Assembly: GCA_037447655.1 (NCBI GenBank)
Contig: JBBHKE010000738.1
Coordinates: 57,616-121,615, forward strand
From: Zygnema cylindricum
Lineage: Eukaryota > Streptophyta > Zygnematophyceae > Zygnematales > Zygnemataceae
DNA length: 64,000 nucleotides
Direction of reading: 5' to 3'
The first letter of the stretch is position 1; each line of letters begins with the position of its first letter. Below, piece by piece: positions 57,907 to 64,000 of the stretch. Both the position numbers and the translations under genes were made by a program. The notes beneath the pieces are model-generated. The model saw only the letters and a list, made by a program, of their open reading frames with translations, was not told the origin of the DNA and made no database searches.

Positions 57907-58614
57907 ATGAGACCAGAAGAAAGACAGTTTATGAAGTCTATTCCTTACAGACAAGTTGTAGGAAGTTTAATCTACTTTATGAATTTTACTAGACCGGACA
58001 TAGCAGCAGCAGTTGAAGTCCTCAGTAGGAGTCTTAATGATCCTAGGAAGAGAGAATGGGAGGCAGCCAAGAGAGTTATGAGATACCTTGTGGGAACTAG
58101 GAATCTATGGTTGCATTTGGAAGGGGAGCACACTGATATCACTACTTGGAGTGATGCCAATTATGGGGATGCACCTATAAGAAGATACACTTCTGGGCAT
58201 GTGTTATATGTGGGGGAAGCTGCTTGCTGTTGGAGTAGCAAGCAACAAAAGGTGGTTGCTCAGTCCATTATGGAGGCTGAGTACATGGCCTCTTGTTCTG
58301 CTGTGAAAGAGCTGATGTGGGTCAAGTCTTTATTGCGAGAACTGGGGTATATGAAGAAGGGAGTGCATGAAGTGTTTTGTGATAATCACGCTGCAATTAC
58401 AATTGCTGCCAATCTAAAACATCATTTCAAGGCGAAGCATATGGATTTAAGATTGAGTTTTGTGAGGGAAAAGGTTGAAAACAAAATTGTGAATTTGGTG
58501 AATAGGGTTGATGGGGAAATGGTGGCTGATATGATGACAAAACCTGTGCCCTCTTCCGAGTTAAAATACTGTACAGAAAAGTGTGGCTTAAAAGAGAAAC
58601 TAAAATTAGACTAG
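57907..58614 (+). pseudogene. Copia RNase H, frame intact but element dead
   Basis: 235 codons open: YRQVVGSLIYFMNFTRPDIA, AAKRVMRYLVGT, TTWSDANYGD, CCWSSKQQKVVAQSIMEAEY, ELGYMKKGVHEVFCDNHAAI, HFKAKHMDLRLSFVREKV, DMMTKPVP. All core acidic residues of copia RNase H appear present (D in WSDA, E in EAEY, D in CDN). Followed by purine-rich AATAAGGGGAG, a plausible polypurine tract, then the right LTR. Confidence 0.88.
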
Positions 58615-58627
58615 AAAATAAGGGGAG

Positions 58628-59626
58628 TGTTGAAATCACTAGATTTATGGGAGGTATTTTATAGGTCTTAATTAGGTAAAATAGTTAAAAGAAAAGCACA
58701 GGCAGCCTGCCTCCACCTTCTCTCTCTAGCCCACATAATTGTTGTGGTCACTGAAGAAGAGAGAGGGCGGTGGAGCCATGGCTGCCTCAACTCTATAGGG
58801 AGAACTACAGAGTGACCTAAGTCACCCTCAACAAAAAAGGTTGATTCCGTCAGGACTCGAACCTCCGACCGGCAGAGCGAGGCGTAGCCGTCAGCTCTTA
58901 CCGGTGTGTTGTAGTAGTCCTTTAGGATACATAGGGTTTGATAGCCATTTAAACATTAGCTACCTCATTAATCTGATTAACTGAATAACAAATTAATTAC
59001 ATAAGAAGTAGTTGGGATTTAGTGCGCACAAAACAAATATATCGGACATTTGTTATTTTGGACGGCGAACATTAAAAGTCGGTTTGGATCCGATGGCCCG
59101 CATCATTGCCGAGATCCTAAAATGGTCGTCTTGGCGGTTTTCGGATGTGACATGACCTGTCGACACGTGGCAAGATATCATTTTGAAGCGGGAATCCCGG
59201 GGAGCATGAGGATAAGTCAGAAGGAGACAGACGTCCCCTCCATCGCCTTGTCGTACATTAGCCGTACAGAAAGTACATCGGCCTTCGTATCTTTCTGTAC
59301 TATAAAGTCTTTTGATTGGTTCGTACATCAGCAGATAGGGGTTGTGAGAGGGGTTTAGGACTTAGAGGATTGAGGAGGTAGCCGCCTCTCTCCCAACAAG
59401 CTTGTATAAATATTGACATATTTGCCACTTCATAATTAATTGCATGGTTGGGCAGTTTCAGTGATTCTTTTTGCTATGGACTCAAAGGAGTCCAAAATGC
59501 ACAAGGGTGCAGTCAGATTGTATATTTGCCTGCTTGGGTAGCAGTGATCCAAGTTGAAAGAGGGCTAGCCAAAAGCTATCTAGAGGCTTCTTAATTAAGT
59601 GATCCAATAGGGGACACATAATTATA
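58628..59626 (+). repeat. Right LTR of the decayed copia element
   Basis: Begins TGTTGAAATC right after the purine tract. Matches 53530-54486 with many substitutions, so the insertion is much older than the neighbouring gypsy element. No convincing target duplication found. Contains the same antisense SINE-like segment (58670-58930, box B complement at 58853-58863). Confidence 0.8.
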
Positions 59627-59639
59627 ACTTCCTTATTGG

Positions 59640-60930
59640 CTTGTGAACTCTCCAAAGAATATCGGAACAAATCCGGATATGGCAAGCGTCAACATTTTGG
59701 CCATGCCGTATGATGGCTGTACAAAAATTACTCCGGTAACTGTACCTTTGTGTATAATGTAGTATTATGATTGGTGTCGTACTTTATAAGTACATAGTTT
59801 AGAGAGGGATTTAGGACTTAGGAAAATTGGTAGGTAGTCGCCTCTCTCCCATTGTGCTTTTGTACAAAAGGTCAACTTTTACACTCCATTACTTACTGCT
59901 CAAGGGAGCAAATTCAAAGATTCTTTTTGCTAGCGACTCAAAGGAGTCTTCTCTTCACACGGTTAAGGTTGTGAGAGTTTTGTCCGTAAGGGTGAGAGTT
60001 ATTCTTGCTGAAACACAAAAAGGTCAGAGTTATCTTAGGGGCTTCGTGTAAGTTGCCCATTCTGATGACCTAAAGAGGTCTCACAATTGCAGGTTATTGG
60101 CCCACTCTCTAGGGTGCCTATATTTAGTGGAATTGGCTTCATATATGGAAGAGTTTGATGATAGGAGCTCTTTGTGAGAAAAGGATTTGGCGATAGTGAG
60201 TAGACGACTGAGGCGTCCATACAGCCTGGGTATTTTACCAGGGTTTGTAGGGACTAGGTTTACCAAAAAGGCAGATCGAACCCCACTAGAGGAGAGTGAG
60301 GACAGGGAGAGTATTGTGATTGACAAGGAGGAAGAAAAAGAGACAATCACACTGATCCCAACACCTATAACAATCAAATCGACTTTCATGTCACCTGTTC
60401 CGGTAATGAGGAGAATGATATTGATACATGGGATTACAATAACATGGCGGCAAAACAATTTATACTCCACCATCTTACTCAAAGACTTGCATCTCATCAT
60501 TTGCAGGTAGAAAGGGCATCTGATCTACAGGTGGCTCTTATACAAATGTACTGAAGTGTTACGATTCAAAAACAACAATTGGGTGATCAAAAAATAGATG
60601 CATATGTATACAATGGGGGGAAGATGTTTAATTTTTGTAATGAGCTCACAACACAATTTTTCTATGGAGCTAGAGAGTGCTAGAAAAGGAGAAACTGAAA
60701 AGGAAAATGTTAAGTGCTTTCTTATGAAGTTACCTAATGAGTTGGTGAATATAGTTAAGCGAGTGCAGGACTTGCCAAACTCAAGGCATCCTGCAAGAGA
60801 TCATCGTCCTCGTCCTCGGATTCCTCATGGTGAACCTGAGTCAGAAGAGCCGTTTTCTTTCCTCTTGGAGGTCCATCAATCTGGCCCTCCTTCAACCAAA
60901 GTTAGGTTAGCTTAGTGCACTCCGCCATAT
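59640..60930 (+). pseudogene. Second copia element: LTR and gag 5' half only
   Basis: 59740-60080 is LTR-like (GAGAGGGATTTAGGACTTAG, TTTTTGCTAGCGACTCAAAG). Then comes a leader ending CAGGTTATTGGCCCAC and a gag start related to that at 54490 but broken early. The gag body continues in frames at 60187-60510 and 60598-60915 (FLMKLPNELVNIVKRVQDL). It ends at about 60930 where an inverted gag copy begins; no pol. Confidence 0.7.
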
Positions 60931-62290
60931 ACTGTCCTGGTTTCTTACAAAAATGACACAAACCCTTAGGAGCCCTCGGTCAGAACTCATTAGTCTGATT
61001 TTTTTGCCCCCCTCTTTATAATTTCCGACTGGTTTCTTTGAATCTGTGTTCCTCCAATTGGTCCCAGTTGCTAAGGCTTGCCCACAATTTCCTCCTCTTC
61101 AGATCTCAATCGTGTTCTCCCGAATGAGAATCATCCCTACCACTGAATTCCATATCCACCTTGAGTCCGACAAGTCCTGCACACGCTTGACTATGTTCTT
61201 GAACTCACCTGGCAACCTCATGAGTAAGTCATTAACCTTCATCTTTCAGTTTCAACTTGTCAAGCAGTCTCTAGCTCCATAAAAAAAGATGTAGGCTCAT
61301 CACAAAAATCCAACAATTTCCCTTTTTTGTATACATATGCGTCAATTTTCGCATCACCCAACTGCTCTTGCTGAATTGTACCACTTTGGTACATCTATAT
61401 GAGAGCCACCCAAATATCCGATGCCCTCTCTACCTGCAAATGAGGAGATGCAAACCCTTGAGTAAGATGGTGGAGGATGAAGTGCTTTGCCGCCATATTG
61501 TTGTAGTCCCATGTATCAGTATCATTCACTTCGTTGCTTGGAATAGGTGACATGAATGCCAAACCGGTTGCTATTGGTGTGATCGTCTCCTTCTCATTTC
61601 ATTTGTCCACCACCTCCCCTTCCTTTTCCTCCTACGTTGGAGATGGATTTGCATCTATGGTGAATCTGCTTCCTCAAAACCTTTCAGAGTTGTCAAGACT
61701 AGATGGACGCCTCACCTGTCCACTCATTATTCACCAAAACCTTTTTTCACATAGAGCTCCTATCATCATACTTTACTTATATATCAAGCCAGTTCCATTA
61801 AAGATGGGCACCCTATAGTGTGGGACCATAACCTGTAATTGTGAGACCTCCATAGGTCCTAATAATGGGCAGCTTACACGAAGCCCCTAGCATAACCTTG
61901 ACCCCTTTGTGTTTCTGCAAAAGTAATTGCCACCGTGGCAAACAAAAACTTTGACCACCTTTACCCTTGTGAAGGGAAGACATGTTGAGTCGACAACAAA
62001 ATGAATCTCTAAATTTGCTCCATTGAGCAGTTGGTTATGGTGGGTGAAAGTTGACCTTTTTTATACAAGCTCTCTCGGAGAAAAAGTCCTATCTACCAAA
62101 TTTTTCTAAGTCATATCTCTCTCTAAAACTCTATCTACTGACGTATGGCACCAATCATAATTATGTGTCGTAAAAAAAGGTAAACGTGCAGGCGTACTTT
62201 CTGTACTGACATTGTATGACATAGCCAAAAAGTCAGCACATGTCATATCTGGATTCGTTCTTGTAATTCTCCGAGATGCCGCAATCCAAT
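60925..62290 (-). pseudogene. Third copia element, inverted: LTR and gag 5' half
   Basis: Reading on minus from 62290: LTR-like sequence, a leader with AATTACAGGTTATGGTCCC (about 61830), then gag degenerating to about 60925. Its distal end reads CHFCKKPGQYMAEC (about 60930-60972), a CCHC knuckle whose His is replaced by Gln. Together with 59640-60930 it forms a tail-to-tail imperfect inverted repeat of about 1.3 kb per arm. Confidence 0.7.
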
Positions 62291-62579
62291 GTGGTTGTGC
62301 CAGGTGTCATTCGATAGGGCAATGATCGCAAACCGCCAAAATCCTATTCCGCGATCTTGGCTTTTTTCGCGGCCATCAGATCGAACTGGGTTTCAATCTT
62401 AGCCATCATTAATACTTGCTCGATATCTTTTTCACAATTGAAACAAATGCGAGATATTCGTTTGAGATGTTCTGTATCGCGTACAATACAAACTGTAACT
62501 ATGTCCTAATATTCCGTTAAATGAAATAGTCTACTTGTAAACATTTATATAGTTATCAAACCTTAGTAGTCTTAGACTA
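62291..62579. other. Spacer in the copia fragment region
   Basis: No gene recognised; likely more decayed LTR or flanking DNA. Confidence 0.35.
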
Positions 62580-62810
62580 ATTAGATAAAACTATCGACTA
62601 ACGACGACTTTGACAGACGGCAGGTACTACGTTCAAATCTTAGGTTCATCAAGTACCATTTTGGTAAATCCACCAATCTATTTTTTGTCTCCCTCTGGAT
62701 AGCATAAGCAGCCATGGCTCTAGCTCCCTCTCCAACTTTTAGTGACCGCGACAAGTGTGGGAGCTGAAGAGATGAGTTAGAGGCAGACTGCCTCTTGTTT
62801 TTTTCTGCAA
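62580..62810 (+). repeat. tRNA-derived SINE-like repeat, sense orientation
   Basis: Head with ACTAATTAGATAAAACTATCG and a box B-like ACGTTCAAATCTT (about 62630), body with GCAGCCATGGCTCTAGCTC, tail AGGCAGACTGCCTCTTG followed by a T run at 62799-62804. Inverse-oriented partner of 45250-45490. Confidence 0.5.
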
Positions 62811-62829
62811 TTTATCTTTTACAAAACGT

Positions 62830-63580
62830 AGAAAATACTAAAAAGAACCTTTAATTTCTACATAGTCACTATTACTATGGTAGGATAGGTAGATCTAAAA
62901 GTCTTATTCGAGTGATAGACATCCATAGTGACATTCTCTAATGTATTGTTTATTCCAGAGTTAAACAAAAACCTCATCTCAACGTCTATGGTAGATGATA
63001 ATGGTTTTGAGACTAGCACTAAGAAATGAACCTTTACTGCTAACATTCAGGAGGAAGTTTATTTCCCTACTCAAAAAGGTAGCCAACGGATGTTAAGGCT
63101 TATTTTAAGTAATGAAAAGAAGAAACTTTACTATGCTGGTGTTCATGATTTTATGTTATGGCAAAAGAGGCTTGGACATGTCAATTTAGATAAGTTGAAA
63201 TAAATGAAAAAAATGGGAAAAATGGAAAGAATTCAATTTGGAGAGAGTGAAAACCTAAGTGATTGTAGTGGTTGTGTTCAAGGTAAGGCACACACGTTAC
63301 CCTTCCGGAAAGAAGCCACTTATAAAGGAAAGAAAGCTTTAGACTTGGTACACAGTGCTATTTCAGGACCGGCCAAAGTGCCTTCACCCGGGGGTAAGAG
63401 GTTTATGATGACAATCACTGACGATTGGTCTCGGTATTCTAAAATGTACTTTCTAAAATATAAATCAGAGGCTACCCAAGTTTTTGAGGAATATAAAGCG
63501 TGGAGAGAGAAACTTCTTGAAACCTCTATTAAGAGAGTAAGGAGTGAAAATAGGGGAGAATATTGCAACTCTGAGACCTC
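62830..63580 (+). pseudogene. Fourth copia element: protease-integrase fragment
   Basis: From about 62885 it parallels 55725-56420: a decayed protease linker, then WQKRLGHVNLDKLK, DCSGCVQGKAHTLPFRKEA, LVHSAISGPAKVPSPGGKRF, TDDWSRYSKMYFLK and RVRSENRGEYCN. The His of the first HHCC position reads Gln, the first catalytic Asp (LVHTD in the relative) reads Ser (LVHSA), and SDN reads SEN, so the catalytic core is mutated. It joins abruptly to an inverted LTR at about 63575. Confidence 0.85.
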
Positions 63581-64000
63581 CATAGGACCTCAGAGTAAGC
63601 AGCTCATACAAAGCCTCTAGGATAACCCTGACCCCTTTCTCTTTCAGCACAAATAACCGCCACCCTGGCAAACAAAAACTTTGACCACCTTCACCCCTAT
63701 GAAGGCAAAACTCTCGTGAGTCTTTAGCAAAAAGAATCTCTGAATTTGCTCCCCTGAGCAGTAAGTTATGGAGGGTCAAAGTTTGAACTTTTATACCGAA
63801 GCTCTCTGGGAGAGAGGGTCCTATCTACCAATTTTTTATAAGTCCTATCTCTCTCTAAAACTCTATCTACTTACGTACGGCACCAATCATATTGGTGTAT
63901 CGTTCAGAAAGGTACAGCTGCCGGTGTACTTTATGTACGAACATTGTACGACATGACAAAAATGTCGACACGTGTCTTTTCTGGATTCGTTTCCGTAATC
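63575..64000 (-). mobile_element. Inverted copia leader and LTR, runs off the right edge
   Basis: Matches 61840-62280 in the same orientation (GAGACCTCCATAGGACCTCA, TTTGCTCCCCTGAGCAGTAA, AAACTCTATCTACTTACGTA). It directly abuts the sense integrase fragment, so this is a rearranged junction. The rest of the element lies outside the window or is lost. Confidence 0.7.

Overview
The window is nuclear DNA of a plant, more broadly a streptophyte. It carries three spliced protein genes, all recognisable as plant orthologues, with introns of roughly 0.1 to 1.2 kb, and a dense set of plant-type transposable elements. The gypsy element uses a primer-binding site of the initiator-tRNA-Met type that is usual in plants. 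I cannot name the species. The long introns and heavy repeat load argue for a medium to large genome, and nothing points to a particular crop or model plant.

Layout. 71-12203 (+) is the C-terminal part, 21 exons, of the DNA polymerase epsilon catalytic subunit; the gene enters from the left edge. One intron holds a tRNA-like gene and another holds a small TA-flanked inverted-repeat element. 12.2-21.2 kb is intergenic, AT-rich and full of non-autonomous DNA transposons (TA-flanked MITEs, a hAT-like element with a Harbinger-like element nested in it, a further inverted-repeat family) plus a 50-bp minisatellite. 21224-25222 (+) is a complete ten-exon F-box gene of the FBP7 type. 25.2-30.1 kb is intergenic with an old diverged inverted repeat. 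30142-37589 (-) is a complete 16-exon MUT9-like / casein-kinase-1-like kinase. 38.2-41.3 kb is a multi-layer nest of inverted-repeat elements with readable target-site duplications.

43.5-64.0 kb is retroelement territory. A young, nearly intact Ty3/gypsy element lies at 45505-53284 (-), with 968-bp LTRs, a TACAT target duplication, PBS, polypurine tract, gag with three zinc knuckles, and pol with protease, reverse transcriptase, RNase H, integrase and a chromodomain-like tail. At least four Ty1/copia copies or fragments are decayed by stops, frameshifts and inversions. tRNA-derived SINE-like repeats recur through this part.

How the parts relate. The three host genes are independent housekeeping or regulatory genes (replication, SCF-type ubiquitin ligase, chromatin/light-signalling kinase); I see no operon-like or pathway link. 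The most notable observations are a textbook -1 ribosomal frameshift arrangement at the gypsy gag/pol junction (G GGA AAC, a stop four codons later, a short hairpin just downstream), the self-dating nested DNA-transposon cluster, a five-copy TA-flanked MITE family found both in introns and between genes, and one POLE exon with no canonical splice donor in its open frame. I found no sign of an uncharacterised multi-gene system. Exon boundaries were read by eye from GT/AG sites, reading-frame continuity and remembered family conservation; no alignment was run.
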